From Hippophae tibetana (taxonomy: Eukaryota; Streptophyta; Magnoliopsida; Rosales; Elaeagnaceae): DNA of 64,000 nt. Shown here in pieces: positions 1-12,989 of this stretch. Each line of letters begins with the position of its first letter. Position 1 is the stretch's first letter. The translations under genes were made by a program, and so were the position numbers. Below the pieces are notes generated by a model that saw only the letters and a program-made list of their open reading frames with translations, was not told the origin of the DNA and searched no databases. Location: assembly GCA_037013495.1 (NCBI GenBank), contig CM072807.1, forward strand, positions 7,753,001 to 7,817,000. Reading direction: 5' to 3'.

Positions 1-2160
1 AAGTTATTAAAAAATATATGAAAAAATCCAAAAATATATATATAATTAATATTCGGTTTATAATTTAATTTATTAAATATATAAATTAATTAAATAAATA
101 TAATTAATTTCGAATACGATTTTCTATATAACTATAATCGAACTGTAATCATGTTTTATATTCGATTTATACCCAAAATCGTATCTATTTTTAAAATTTA
201 TTAGATAAAAATTGAATTTATAATTTTTTTACTTCCTTTCTAATGCATTCAATAAGCTATATATTTACAGAACAATTTATGCAAATTTTATGTAATTAGT
301 ACATTATTGGTTATGACAATATCAATTTCTAACAATATCAATTTCTAAAGAGAAAACGTAAATTTTAATTTAGATTATGTAAAAAAAATTAATATATTGT
401 TTTCATTATTTTTTATTTTAATTGAGTATTTATGTAATTATAATTTCTTTTAATTAACTATTTTATTAAAAAAATTAAAAATTATTTTTCCTCTTCTTAG
501 ACTATATTTTTCTTTTATTATAACTCAAATCTCAATATTCATTTAAAGTTTTAAAATACATATCTCTATTAAAATGAGAGAAATTAGATTAGTGTTAAAG
601 ATTTTAATTTTTTTAGTTTTGAAAGAAATAACTAATTAAAAGAAATCGTAATAATATAAATAATTAATTGTAATAAAAAATAACAAAAATAGTATATTAA
701 AATTTTCACATAATATAAGTATCAAAATAAATGTTTGTTCATTTTTAAACTAAATGGGTATATGCTTGTATCCATATTTATAAATTGACAAATTTTCAAC
801 TCTACCATGTGTTATTCCTTATTTCTGGAATATAAATTCTACCAATTATATGTTATCTTTATTTGGGTAATTGTATTCTTCAATAAACTAATTACACTAA
901 TTTTATATTTCATTAGTTTATAATAACTTACTTTAAAAATAAAGAATTATTTTTCGTTTAACTAGTATGATTAAACTAAAAATGTTCGATTATAAATACA
1001 TATCTTTATGTTTTTTTTAAATAGCAAATATCTTATATGTTTTAAAAATAACAAATATTATTATTTTTTAATTTTTTAAGAGAATTATTTATAATAAAAT
1101 TAATAAAAATTATAAAATTTAATGAAAGATATTATAATAAAATAATAATATAAGAAATATAATTGACAATTTTTTAATCTTAAAAGAGTATTTTATAGTT
1201 CTAGAAAATCACATAGAGTTCTACATAATTTTCCCAACCAAAAACGCATATACCTTGCAGAATAAGACAATTAAGATTAATTATTACATTTCTAAATATC
1301 TCAAATTATAAACTTTTATTGACAAGTTAATAATAAACTTAAAATTAATTTCTACTAATGGAATGTGTTTATTTAGTATTCGTTCGTACTTTTCTTATTT
1401 TAAGTCATACATAATCACAAAAAATTAATATACTTGAGAGAGTTTGAATTATATCTTCCCTGATATTCGTTTGGTTTTAAAAAAATAATAAAAGCACAAT
1501 CGTATTTTTTTTATTTAGTAAAATTGATATTTTTACTCAATAATAATTAATATTGTAATTCAACTAGTAGAATTTTTCACCTTTATTATCATAAATTTAA
1601 GTTAAAATATCTCTTACATATTATTTTATTTATTTAGTTTGATAAAAAAATTCAAATATCTCCTTAAAAAATGATATTGTAATCTTAGTTTCATTATTTT
1701 AGTCTACATGTACTCGTTGGATGTGAGAGAGAAGAAATATGATGTAAATAGTGATAAGTATGTGCTCTAATAGTAATTATAATCTCACCGTCTCTCCCTC
1801 TCTCTTTGATTAAAATACATCTATTTTATTTAAATATAAATAGTTACAATAATAATCTTATTCTTATCATTTACATCCAAAAGTAAAACTTCTTCAAACA
1901 TATCAAAAAATTTATCTATAAAATTCAAAAGCTCAAAATTTACAAAGAGTTAAACTAATAGCTATTATGCTCCTTAAGTTTAAACCTAAAATAAAAGTTT
2001 CCATTTTCACACATTTTTTAAATCTCCTTTATGATAGCATTCATAGGGACAAAATCACAATCTTTACTTAAAATTAATGAAATAACTCGTTGTTAATAAG
2101 ACTCAAAATTAATTGATTCTCACAATATTTGTATAGCAATACACAAAAGGCTGTTAGTCA
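1..2160. other. AT-rich intergenic DNA, no gene seen
   Basis: There is no open frame with recognisable protein similarity on either strand. The sequence is mostly A/T with short homopolymer runs and a small pyrimidine-rich patch near 1787-1808. I see no terminal repeats or RNA gene. Confidence 0.6.
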
Positions 2161-2189
2161 AACCATTAATGTTAAAAATAAATTATCTA

Positions 2190-2830
2190 TAAACAATGAA
2201 AATATCAAGTGATTTACCCGTAGCATCTCTAACAACACATCCTACACTAATTCTTTTCTCATCAATGAAAAGTGTAGCATTGTATTTACTTTGATTTTTT
2301 AAAAAGGTGATAGCTTCTACTTGATCATCCTCTCATTTAAGTCCTTTTGTTGCTTGCTTTTGGCAGTTTCTTAAGAACAACTTTTCACAAAATCTTCTTG
2401 CATCATATTCACTCAATAAATGATACTATCGAACTTCCTCCCTTTTTTTATGCAATACCTCATTTTGATTATGCTAAATAGTTTATGTAAGATAAGAAAA
2501 GTGAGATACATCCTTGTTATAATATTGCAACTATACGACATTCTGTAGCTCTACAAACGTCCTTTCTATTGTCCTCTCCATAGTAGTTGAAAAAATTGAA
2601 GACCTCTAAACCTATCTAGCATTTTCACATCCCAAAAAAGCATGAAACAAATCTTTAGCATTAACATTGTAAAGGCATCACAAAGGATAAACAACTACTC
2701 TCTTTGTCACTAATTGAGTATATACAGGAAGAATGTTATTACATGCACACCAAATAAACATCTTCACTTTATTAGGAAGAATAAGGCTCATTTTGTATTC
2801 CACCAATTTGAGCCAACATTTCTACTAGAC
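2190..2830 (-). pseudogene. LINE zf-RVT and RNase H-like C-terminal remnant
   Basis: At about 2690-2790 the minus strand encodes KVKMFIWCACNNILPVYTQL. This matches the zinc-binding region that follows the reverse transcriptase in plant L1 elements (pattern P-x-K-x-x-x-F-x-W-x-A-x-x-x-I-L-P). About 400 bases further on, YNATLFIDEKRISVGCVVRD resembles the first strand and acidic residue of the RVT_3 RNase H fold. The order and spacing agree with a plant L1 3' end. Stops interrupt both pieces. Confidence 0.7.
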
Positions 2831-3548
2831 TTAACTCTATAGTCCATTCTCACTATTGACCTTCTCAATTTTTCGGCCAACCAATAGCTATTCTTAACAG
2901 AAAACAATCCAATTGAAGATTTACCCTAAATCAACTTATCTATAAGGGAATCTGTAAAATAGTATCAACCTTTTTAATTAAAAAGTTTTTTCAAATAACA
3001 CTTCCTTTCATAACCCAACATCATTTATTAGATAAAAAACACAAACCTTAGTATTTAGTTTACGTGGGGAATAGGTTTTGTCAAAACCAACATAAGGTAA
3101 CCATTGGTTTGTATATATTATAATATTTCTACCATTACTAACCCTTCATCTCAAATATTCATTACAAAGCTTTCTTTCCCAAATTATACCCCTTTATAAA
3201 TAGGATGCATAAGTAACAACCTTAGCATCTAGAAAATTACTAGTTGGAAAATATTTTTCCTTAAACACATTTCAAGCTAGAGAATTTTAGTTTTATAATA
3301 ATCTCCAATTATACTTAGAAATCAAAGCTAAAACAAATTCTTGAAGCCCATTGCACCGAGAGCTTTATGTTTACAAAGCTTATCCTATGTCATTCAATGT
3401 ATAGCCTTTTTTTCAAGTCATATCCTACCAAAATTTAGCCATTAGATTTTACAATTCATTACAAAGCCATAAGGGAAATTTGAAGCAGCTCATTGAGTAT
3501 GTAAGAATAGCTTATATATCTGACTTCAAAAGTACCTCATTCCCGACC

Positions 3549-4660
3549 TTAGAGAGCATTTTTTTTATTCAAAATCTTAAATTTTCTCCACAACTTATCT
3601 TTTAATTGCCCAAATAACTTCATCTTATTACTTCTAGTCATGGCCGATAGCTCAAGGTAACGTTCATGAAAGTTCACAATTGGTATAGCCAATATCTCTT
3701 GGGAGATCATCATACAATCTTCAGAAGTGTTTGGGCTATAACACATTGCAGGCTTCATAATATTCACTTTCTGCCTCTAGGCTTGTTCATACAAGAAAAG
3801 TACCTACTTAAGGACTTTACAACTTTCCTTAGATAACTCCAAGAAGAAAAGGATGTCATCAGTAAAAAAACAGATGGGACATTCTTAAGTTGTTCCTTGT
3901 AACAACCACATGTTTTAGGAGACCATCATTTTCAACCTTCTTAAGTAAACCAAGTCAAACCCTCAGCACCAATGATGAATAAATAAAGGGATAAATGATC
4001 CCTTTACTTCAATCCTATTTATAGCTTAAATGATTGTAGTTTAACTACATTAATCAAAAGTGAGTTAGAAATTGTTTTCACACAATTCATAGTTAGATTC
4101 CTCTATCTCTTAGCAAAACCCAACGTGGCTAGTATATATTCTAAGAACTCTCATTCCACTCTATCATATGATTTACACATGTCCAATTTGATAGTAGCTC
4201 TTCCTTTCTTTCCCTTAAGAATTCTTCATTTAAAACTTAAGGCATGCTTAAGAAGTATCATCACCCATTGTGCTCCAAAACTCTTGAAAAAAAAGTGAAC
4301 ACATTCTCTCCTACCCAGAAGTCTTATTTGGGTGTATTTGAGCAAGGGCACTCTCAATATCAAGCTTAGTAAAAAGCCTAAGCAACAACTTGTTCATCTC
4401 ATCATCGACTTTAGGTAGGACACATGAATCAAAACATTGAGAATTTACAATACCATCACTAGAAAACAACTTCAAATAAAATCTTTGAAAGATATTCTGA
4501 ACATCTTCACCTAATGTCACTCAATTTTCATACTCATCAAACAAGTTGGTAACATTATTTTTTTTTACTAACCTTTTCATAAAAAAATCTTGAATTTTGA
4601 TTCCATGTTTAAGACAATCATGTCTTGACCTTTGTTTCTACATAAGTTCATTCAATTCTA
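3549..4660 (-). pseudogene. LINE reverse transcriptase remnant
   Basis: This is the reverse transcriptase core of the LINE, which would copy element RNA at the target site. Two in-frame pieces survive. One, 69 codons at 4311-4520, carries the N-terminal RT signature (LPKVDDEMNKLL, then IHPNKTSG). The other, 72 codons at 3549-3767, carries the thumb-region pattern ISQEILAIPIVNFHERYLEL. Between them, in shifted frames, lie KLDMCKSYDRVE and FTDDILFF. In the second motif the usual Y-A-D-D is F-T-D-D, so both catalytic aspartates remain although the frame is broken. Several in-frame stops exclude function. Confidence 0.85.
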
Positions 4661-4920
4661 AGAGATTATTTATCTCATTTTTTAAACCCCTAACTTTTCT
4701 CGAATCAATTACTTGAGAATCCACCTCTACAATTTGATGAAGTTTCTCATCCAACTTATCCAATCTTCTTTGAACATAGTCTACAATATTTTAATTCCAC
4801 GTTAATAGAACAGAAGAACACACATTCATCTTGTATTTCATTTGACCGAAATCCTAACTTCTATTGAAATTGGTATCTGAAGCACCCTTAATAACATCGT
4901 AGCATTCATACACCTTTAAT

Positions 4921-6890
4921 CATAAGCCTTTAAATTTAAACTATGCATCTCAATGTGCCATTAACAAGAAATTTTTAGTAACTTAATAATCAGAAAGAAT
5001 AGGTATTTGTTGCTTATAAAACAAATGATATGTTTACTTTTTAACCATTGAAATGCTTTCTTCCCCTAAATGATAAAAACAAAACGTTTTGTTTTTTGAT
5101 ATTTTACTATAAAGAGTAAAAAAAATCAAGATATTAAATTTATTAGAAAATTTCTTATAACAATAAAAATAATATTCTAATAATAATAATAAATAATATC
5201 TAATTAGATATTTTTTAAGAATAAACAATATAAATAATTATAGTTAAATTTAAACGATATTTAAAATAAAATAATATATCATTTTTTTAATAAATAATGA
5301 AAATATATGAATTAAATATAAAAGATATATTTTTATAATTTATGATATTTTTTCTCAAATTCTTTTTATCATAGTTCAGTATAATTAATATTAAGAACGA
5401 ATATAGGAGAAGAAAATATTACAAATCATTACTTAAACAACTTTTTTTGAAAATATGCGAAATTAATTATTTTACTTGTAACTCGAATTATGACCCTTGC
5501 AATTTCCAGAAGAGGTGCAATATTGTGCTGCTATGTACCCTGAATTCATAATTCAGAAACAAATGATATCTTTTAATTAGTGTTTAAAATTCATTTTTTA
5601 TAGCACTTACGAAAAATACGATTTCATAGATATTTAGAATTAAAAAAGAATAAGAATAATGACATTAGAAAAATAAAATGTTTGAATCGTTTATTTTGTG
5701 ACTCTAAGTAAATTATAATTGTTACTTGTTAATGTTAAGGGCTTAAACATAGTAAATGTGAAGGTTCGAACATATTAACGACATATATTGTATATTTTAT
5801 TACTATATGTTTATCTATATGTGTTATTCTTCATTTTAAACAATTTTTACCTAATTATATAATAATAAATCTATTATTATTTATAAGATCTTAAAACCCG
5901 TAAAAATTATGTTTATTATAATATCTTTTTAAGATTTGTTTATAAAAATTAATCATATAACAAATAATTTTTAAATAATTAAAAGTTTTGAATTTTTAAG
6001 ATTTGGTTTCCTAATACTTTGAGTTTTTAAATCATTGGTTATATTTATAAAATTATTTGGATCACTTTAAGAAAATATTATATATTTTAAAAACTAAGGT
6101 AATTTTGATGTATTATTTTCAATTTTAATTATATTGTAATATGAATATACATTATCTTATACCAAAATTATATGATAATTTTTTTTGTTTTAAATATTAT
6201 TACATTCATATTTATAACTAAAAAACTCTAGAGGTATAATATATATGTGTGAGTTAAAGTATAAAAATAGTTTAATTATATAATATAATATCTTTCAATA
6301 AAATTTTATTTTTAACCATCATACATATTTTTTTCTTAGTAAAATATAAAAATTATCTTTTATATATTTAAAAATATAATATATATATATTTTTAAAAAA
6401 TTAAAAATAAAATTATATAAATAATTAAATCATATATAAAAATAACAGGAGAGTATAACAAGTAATGGCAGACACTGAATCTGAGCCCTTCACAAAAGGA
6501 AACCAAAGAAAAGGATAACCATGGCTTTCATTGACTTAACCTTAATGGAAAAATTATAACTTTAAATGATTTGCAAAAATACGCATATTTACACACTGGC
6601 CTTTTAATCTATTCCATTTAAAAATAAACGAAAAGGAGGAAACGGGATCCAGTACATTTGTACTTGAAAATATAACACTTTATGTTTTAATTATAAGTAT
6701 TTGAGTATTGCAATTATTTAAAAATTTAGATAAAAAAATAAAAGATCATAAATTTATAATATATTTTATTTTAAATAATGTGATGAAATTTGATAGAATA
6801 TTACAATTGAATTCATGAAAAATAAAATTGTGACAAAAAATATTATTTGGCGTGAAACTTTTAAAACACTAATATGGTTGTATCAAAGGG
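4921..6890. other. AT-rich intergenic DNA, no gene seen
   Basis: I see no credible coding frame, RNA gene or terminal repeat. Short runs such as the TA-rich stretch near 6370-6390 are simple-sequence noise. Confidence 0.55.
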
Positions 6891-6894
6891 GTAT

Positions 6895-7215
6895 TTATAA
6901 ATCGAATCGGATTGGACTAAATCGTAAAATCTGATCGAATTGAACGATTTTATAAATCAAACGGTTCAGTACAGTTTGTACTAATTTTAAACCGTTCGAA
7001 CCGGTTTAATAATATATTAAAAATTTCACATTATTTTTCATTAAATGTATAAAAATCAAACTAAATCAGATCGAACCGTTTTATAAATCAAACGGTGAAG
7101 TCCGGTTTGTATTAGTTAAAATCATTTCAAACGATTCGGTCTAATCCGGTCCGAATAATATAAACGATCCGGTTAATTTTTTTTAACCAAAACCAGACCG
7201 TTGGACACCCGTAGT
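6895..7215. repeat. Tandem-duplicated CGGTT-rich repeat, possible small TE
   Basis: Two imperfect copies lie head to tail, roughly 6930-7015 and 7065-7170. Each contains a segment like TTTATAAATCAAACGGT, then a CGGTTTGTA element, and ends in an AATAATAT-like run. The block is richer in CG dinucleotides than its surroundings. Its outer edges carry weakly inverted ends (AATCGGATTGGA on the left, AACCAGACCGTTGG on the right). It resembles a small non-autonomous element, but no target duplication was found. It ends about 260 bases before the ADF TATA box. Confidence 0.45.
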
Positions 7216-7473
7216 TGTATCTATGCTAATCAATTTTATAAAATTTGAAAACCTAAATTTAATAAAAAATAATTAAGTATAATATTTTTAAAAATATATT
7301 TATAATTTATACTCGGTAGAAATGAGCTAAAAGCTGCATTGATTTAAGTATAATAATGTTGAAAACAAAATTGTTATGCTTTTCAGTTTGGATACTAATT
7401 AAACTGTAAAGTTGAAAGAGGGACAAAGTTGTAATATAAAGGAAAACAAATGGCACTTCCAAGACGCCCTCCC

Positions 7474-7480
7474 TATAAAG
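7474..7480 (+). promoter_or_regulatory. TATA box of the ADF gene
   Basis: TATAAAG in a locally GC-richer context (ccctataaaggaac) lies 106 bases upstream of the ADF start codon. That leaves room for a 5' leader of roughly 70-75 bases. A CACACA-rich stretch (7501-7518) follows in the presumed leader. Confidence 0.6.
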
Positions 7481-7579
7481 GAACAAGTTCCACACACTCA
7501 TAGACACACACACACAAAAAAAATTAAAAACTAAAAATAAACAACATTCAACTTCAAGACACAGCACAGCACAGCAACC

Positions 7580-8826
7580 ATGGCTATGGCTTTCAAGATG
7601 GTACTTTTAAACTTAATCTCCTCAAATTTTCTTTATTTCCTTCTTTGTTTGAAGTGTTATTTTCTCTCCTTTTTGTTTTATTATTATCAATCTTATGGTT
7701 TAAAAATCAAAATAATTAATTAGTGCTATGAAAATTAAAATACAGGCAACAACTGGAATGTGGGTAACAGAGGAATGCAAGAACTCATTCATGGAAATGA
7801 AATGGAAGAAGGTTCATCGCTACATTGTTTTCAAGATCGATGAATCTTCCAAGCTCGTCACCGTCGATAAAGTCGGTGGCCCTGCCGAAAGCTACGACGA
7901 TCTCGCTGCCTCTTTGCCCAACGACGATTGTCGATATGCCGTTTTCGACTTCGATTTTGTCACCGTCGATAATTGCCGCAAGAGCAAAATCTTCTTCATT
8001 GCTTGGTAATGTTCGTCCGTCACTATATATATTTTTAATTTATTTATTTCTCTCTTTCTTTCTTTTTTTTGTTTGAGGGGATATTTACGCTTGCCCTTTA
8101 AGTCTTAATTCTTTTTAATTATATCACATGTTTTAGATAATTATTTATAAAAAAATCCCTTAGAAATGTTAAAAAAAAAAATTGATCAAAATAATAACCT
8201 TTCTAACTTTAGGTTTAGGTGTTTCATCATATATACTATAGGTGGCATGTAATAATTTAATAAAATATAAATAAGTTTATTTTTTAAACAATTATTACAT
8301 ATCATATTAATTATTACTAAATAGATTTTTTTTTCTTCTTTTTTTTATGCCAAATAGTGTCATGGGTTAAAAATGTTATTATATAACATTTCAAATCTCT
8401 AGTACTATTTATGGTGTATATTTTTTGTGTTATAAATAATTTATGGATAAAATACTCACTTTTATCAATTTTTCTATCCTTTAAATACAAAATTGCGTAT
8501 TAATCGTGCATGTAAAATGATACTAAAAGTAAAACTGGACTGTAAATACAACCAATGTTTAACGGTGCGGATGTATTGGGGCAACAGAAAAGGAAAATAT
8601 TTTCTTATTTCTTAATAATTGTTTTTAACATCTGAATTCAAATCCTATTTTAATACTTTGAGTATACTAGAAGTTACATCATCATTCAATTTATTTTCTT
8701 TATGGGAAGAGGATAATGATGTAACATTATCGATGAAGTAAACTGGTTCTATAGACTCACAAAAAAGTTGGGAAAAAAAAACAAAAAGTAAATTATTACC
8801 ATCTTTCTTTCATTGGGTGGGTGGTA

Positions 8827-8876
<50 letters not shown>

Positions 8877-9110
8877 ATATATATATATGTATGTATATAT
8901 GTTTAATTTGTATTGGTTTGATTGTTGGAATTAAAATGAAAATTATATAAAAAAAACAGGGCACCAACAGCATCAAGGATAAGGGCAAAAATGTTATATG
9001 CAACTTCAAAAGATGGGATAAGGAGAGTGTTAGAAGGCATCACCTATGAACTCCAAGCAACTGACCCAACTGAGATGGGTATGGATGTTATCAAGGACAG
9101 AGCCAAATAG
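7580..9110 (+). CDS. ADF5: Actin-depolymerizing factor, ADF5-type
   Basis: Small ADF/cofilin protein that binds actin in the cytoplasm and nucleus. Exons are 7580-7600, 7746-8005 and 8960-9110, joined by GT-AG introns of 145 and 954 bases. They give 432 bases, or 143 residues plus stop, the usual ADF length. The protein begins MAMAFKMATTGMWV, the N-terminus typical of plant subclass III ADFs (ADF5/ADF9), rather than the MANAASGM type. The family core follows: [14 protein letters not shown] (about 25-38), [24 protein letters not shown], then the long actin-binding helix region [21 protein letters not shown] and the C-terminal [11 protein letters not shown]. In Arabidopsis, subclass III members are reported to bundle and stabilise filaments rather than sever them. 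Applying that here is inference. A first coding exon of only 21 bases is typical of plant ADF genes. All motifs are intact and no stop is present. Confidence 0.93.
8829..8900. repeat. (AT)n microsatellite in ADF intron 2
   Basis: About twenty uninterrupted AT units (8829-8868) are followed by ATGT-interrupted AT units to about 8900. It lies 60 bases upstream of the exon 3 acceptor, so it may be length-polymorphic near a splice site. Confidence 0.9.
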
Positions 9111-11447
9111 ATAATAGTTAATATTAATAATGTGATTATGACTTGATTAGACCCCAGCTAATTGCTCTAGCTGTCTTTTGGTCAATAATAATTAACGAAA
9201 ATGTTTGCCCTCTTCTCTTTATCTGTATTATGTAACTTAGTCCTCCAATTTGTAATAATCACTTTAACTGCCTCCCTCTAATTTAAAGTTAACGAATAAT
9301 CATCTTCACTGTTGTAAGATGTTCACTATTTTGTATTTTGTTACCGTATAAAATATAGTATTGCATGATGATTAAGAAATATTTAGTACTGTAATATTTA
9401 TAAGTATGAGATTTGTATCTTTTAAAATTAGATATCTCATATTTCTTATACACATATTATACAAAATTTACATATTTTACCGGATATGTGGTTAAGATTT
9501 GAAATTTAGACACTTGGTCAAAAGTATAGCAACTTTACCAACTAGAATATGGCTACTGTAAAACCGTGATCATATGAAGCACTGTAACTTTTTAATTGCT
9601 AATCATCTTCTTTTTATCTGTTGGACATTTACTTTTCTCTTTTATTTTATAGCATCTTATAAAAAATATACAAAGCTATTACTGTACATATTATAATTAT
9701 ATCATATATGATAGATTTTTATTAATGCATATAAATTCTTGGGTTCGATTCTACTAAGGAATAACTAACCCAATATATATATACTCTCACCAACACAGCG
9801 CCAGTTGTTTGAAATCTATCTCAAACTTTTTGCAAAACCATATATTAAACACATAGTCAACCACTTTGAAAGTCATTTATCCAAGAGGTATAGTAATAAA
9901 ACTCATTATACTCTACTTATGGTAGTAAAACTCATTATGCTCTGCTTAAGTTAAACGCATGAATCACAACAATTAAAAAAAACTACTTTCAATAATTAAT
10001 AAAAATTAAGTTAGTTCCATAAAATATTGTGTTGGTATAGTATTTATAAATAATATGAATTTTTTTTATGTTAATAGTTTAAAATTAGGTGCTTCATATT
10101 TTTTATATACATATTATATAAAATTTACATATTTTATAATTAGGTGTCCCTAGAAGTTATATTTTGAAGGGATTATATTGAACTTATTTCGACAGCTTCG
10201 TTTTTAGATTAAATAAGCTTGATAAATGTGAAAATTTCTCATTTATCTATTATAAATCTCTTTATTTCTTCAATTCTAATAAGATTTTTTAAGATCTTAT
10301 AAGATGAGCCTATCAATTATGATCTTGAATATTCTTCGATACATATTGTCAATAGAATAATGACTCCTCCATTAGTTGGAACAAACCGAACATTATATAA
10401 ATTCTCAGTTAATTTTTTCAAACACTTTGCGATTGATTTTTTCCCCGACTTTTTCCCACATTTTAAAACTCAAATCAATGGCATAGTAATTTCAAATCCA
10501 ATCAAAATATCATTATCATTATAAGAACCAAACTCGAAATCAAAGAGATTAATTTTTGTGTGAAGGATTGTGGATTAAGAGTAATGGAAGGGGATTTGTA
10601 GCACCTAACTTCAATGAGTTGTATTATGTGAATTGATGGTAAGGATATAAATGGATAAAGTTTGATAGTAGAGTGTTACAACTTATATAAATTCAATGTT
10701 ATATTTGTATAAATGGATTGCATGTAATATATTTTACATTAAGTCCTATTACTAAAAAGGATAAATTGTTACAACTTATATAAATTCGGTGGTAGATTTT
10801 GACTTTTAAATTTTTTGATGATAAATTTATATAAATAGATAAAAATTAGTTGTAGATTGTGAAATTTATCTTAATTTTATGTTCATTGAATAATTCATCC
10901 TACGAACTCCAATGCATTAATGTCTCCGTACAAGCAACATGTATGACACATTTTTTTATTTAAATTTTCAACAATTAATTGAAAGTTTGGCAAGATTTTT
11001 TAAAAAATCTCTTTGGGTATGCATTAGTCATACTATTCTTGTTTATTAGTTAAGCTGTATGAATTTAGGCATATTAAAATAAATTCATGTCTACAACAGT
11101 GCTCAAACGTAAGTATCTACATGGATTCATGCTTATGACAATGCTCGAACATACGTCCTCACATATATTAATCAAATTGTAGCACCAACTAAACTAACCC
11201 ATGATGGACTAGGTTGGCAAGATCTTAGTATCAAAGATACAAGGTGTGATTCGTTAATTTTGTAATATACTCATAGAGAAATAGTCAATCATATAGTTTT
11301 TTTTTTCTCTATTAATTGTTGAATATTGGTTTGTAGTATCATATAATCACATACATTAAGAGCAATGAATAATTTCTTTGAATATATATGCTAAAATTCA
11401 TCAATAAAAAGTAATGATTTTATCACAGTGACTATTTTTATTACCAT
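9111..11447. other. Intergenic region downstream of ADF
   Basis: The first few hundred bases presumably hold the ADF 3' UTR. No clear gene follows. A diverged direct repeat pair lies at about 9391-9480 and 10035-10137, both ending in an ACAAAATTTACATATTTTA-like segment. A short internal repeat (AAAACTCATTAT) occurs twice near 9898-9940. The rest is AT-rich filler. Confidence 0.5.
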
Positions 11448-12002
11448 TGTTCGGATTACTCCCACGATGATATCAAAAAGCAACACAAAATAACTATTTA
11501 ACAAATTATTGATACCAAAAAATAACATAAAAGTAAAGAAGAATAATGAGCATAGGAATTAAGTGGTTCATCCCGTATATCTAAATGGTCTAATCACAAT
11601 ATGGGAACATAAGAATTGGATTATAGAGAAGACCCTAACACACAAAACTAGTTATTCAACACGTGAGAACAAGAGAGAATAATAGATAAGAGAGAAAAGA
11701 TAAAACACATTACAGTGCAAAAAGAAACAAATGAAAAGGTGTTCAGTTAAAAAATCGTAAAGGGTTGTATAAATTCATCATATGTCAAATGACCAAAATA
11801 CCCATTCATCTTTATACATCAATCGATTAGTTGGCCTATAGATCTATACTTCTAATGGGCTAGACAACTTCATAAGCCCTAAAAGTTGATACCTATTAGA
11901 ACAACATTAATTAATAATGTATCTATCATATAAAAATGTATTTACACAACATGTAATATTAAATATGTTCAATCCTAAATCTTCTAAATGCTTCATATAC
12001 CA
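11448..12002 (-). repeat. Copia 3' LTR (left copy)
   Basis: It starts TGTTCGGATTACTCCCACGA and ends in CA. Collinear blocks are shared with the right LTR, for example TAAGTGGTTC, CTTTATACATCAATC, AATGGGCT-GACAACTT and CAATCCTAAATCT. The left copy is about 90 bases longer. Confidence 0.8.
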
Positions 12003-12299
12003 AATAGTAGAATACTAAAAAATAAAAAAATTCTACTTTGACACTATGAAAAACATGGATATATATATTTCATGAATCCTTTTCACATTGATGCTTAAAT
12101 ATGAGAGACTTTGATCAAATTCAAAAAATGTTGAAATTTAGTGAGTGATAATGGTTTTGTTAGCTTATTAAAAGGGTTATCCTCTGTAGAGATTTTATCT
12201 ATATATATGAATGAGACCCTATGACACAATATTCCTAATAAAATGTATTTTTAGCTCTACATGCTTAAATTTGGAATAAAACATATGATGTTTAAATGA

Positions 12300-12830
12300 A
12301 TGAATTACATATTTATTATCACAGAATACAATATCAATAACATCATTAGAAACAATTCCAATTTTTCTAACAAAACCTTTCAAGCCTCAACCACCATCAT
12401 TCTTTGATTGTTTCTATGTAGGTAATAAACTCAGCCTCATGGTTGATAAAGCTATAAAAGATTACAAATTAGATTTTCATGATACAATATTACCAAAGAT
12501 TGTAAAATATAGTCATATCTCTTTTTATCTTTGTCTCCTACAAAATTAGAGTAAAATTATCCTCAAATAATAGGGGCATCAATAGAGTTATTCTTAAATA
12601 ACAAACCAATATTAACAATCCCTTTAATATATTTAAGGATCCATTTGATTTCCAGTTGGTTAGCCTTACCACGTTTGGTCAAGTTTAGTATATACCATAG
12701 CATACATCAAAGATCCAAGAGCATTAGAATAAGATACCATTTTCATATATTCTTTTTCATTTTTAGTGCCAAGGCATTCAATGCAAGACAATTTAATATG
12801 AGAACACAAAGGTATACTAACAATTTTAGT
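12300..12830 (-). pseudogene. Copia reverse transcriptase/RNase H remnant
   Basis: The minus strand at 12640-12760 reads YMKMVSYSNALGSLMYAMVY, the conserved copia segment ahead of the RNase H domain (family form: V-P-Y-A-S-A-V-G-S-L-M-Y-A-M). At 12300-12480, over shifted frames, are an EAEFIT-like piece, VRKIGIVSNDVIDIVFCDNK and IHLNII. These correspond to the RNase H active-site region and the C-D-N motif. Stops and frameshifts break it throughout. Confidence 0.8.
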
Positions 12831-12989
12831 GTCAAACATTAAAAATCTTTATAAAACTTTTCCTAAATATAATTGTTGCAAAACAAATAATTTATTAGCA
12901 GTTCTAAAAATATTCGTGTCAAAAATTATTTATAAAGTGAATTTGATTCTTGTAAGTCATGTCGTACTTTATATCTATTTATTGGTTTT

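Larger units (their letters stand above)
2170..4920 (-). mobile_element. Degenerate L1-type LINE retrotransposon
   Basis: Conceptual translation of the minus strand, over several frames, gives the ordered landmarks of a plant L1 ORF2. From right to left these are: the linker before the reverse transcriptase with QRSRHDCLKHG (about 4600-4640); the RT entry segment ending IESALAQIHPNKTSG (4311-4520); the palm segment KLDMCKSYDRVE (about 4150-4190); the catalytic-type FTDDILFF (about 3850-3880); a thumb segment with HERYLELS (3549-3767); a zf-RVT-like stretch (about 2690-2790); and an RNase H-like stretch (about 2210-2290). Stops and frameshifts separate all of them, so the element is dead. No endonuclease domain is visible to the right, which suggests 5' truncation, common for LINEs. 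No poly(A) tail or target-site duplication could be fixed. Confidence 0.85.

Noticed and set aside
8749..9009. 86-codon minus-strand frame in ADF intron 2
   Set aside because: It is created by the AT microsatellite (long Tyr-Ile repeat) and intron sequence.
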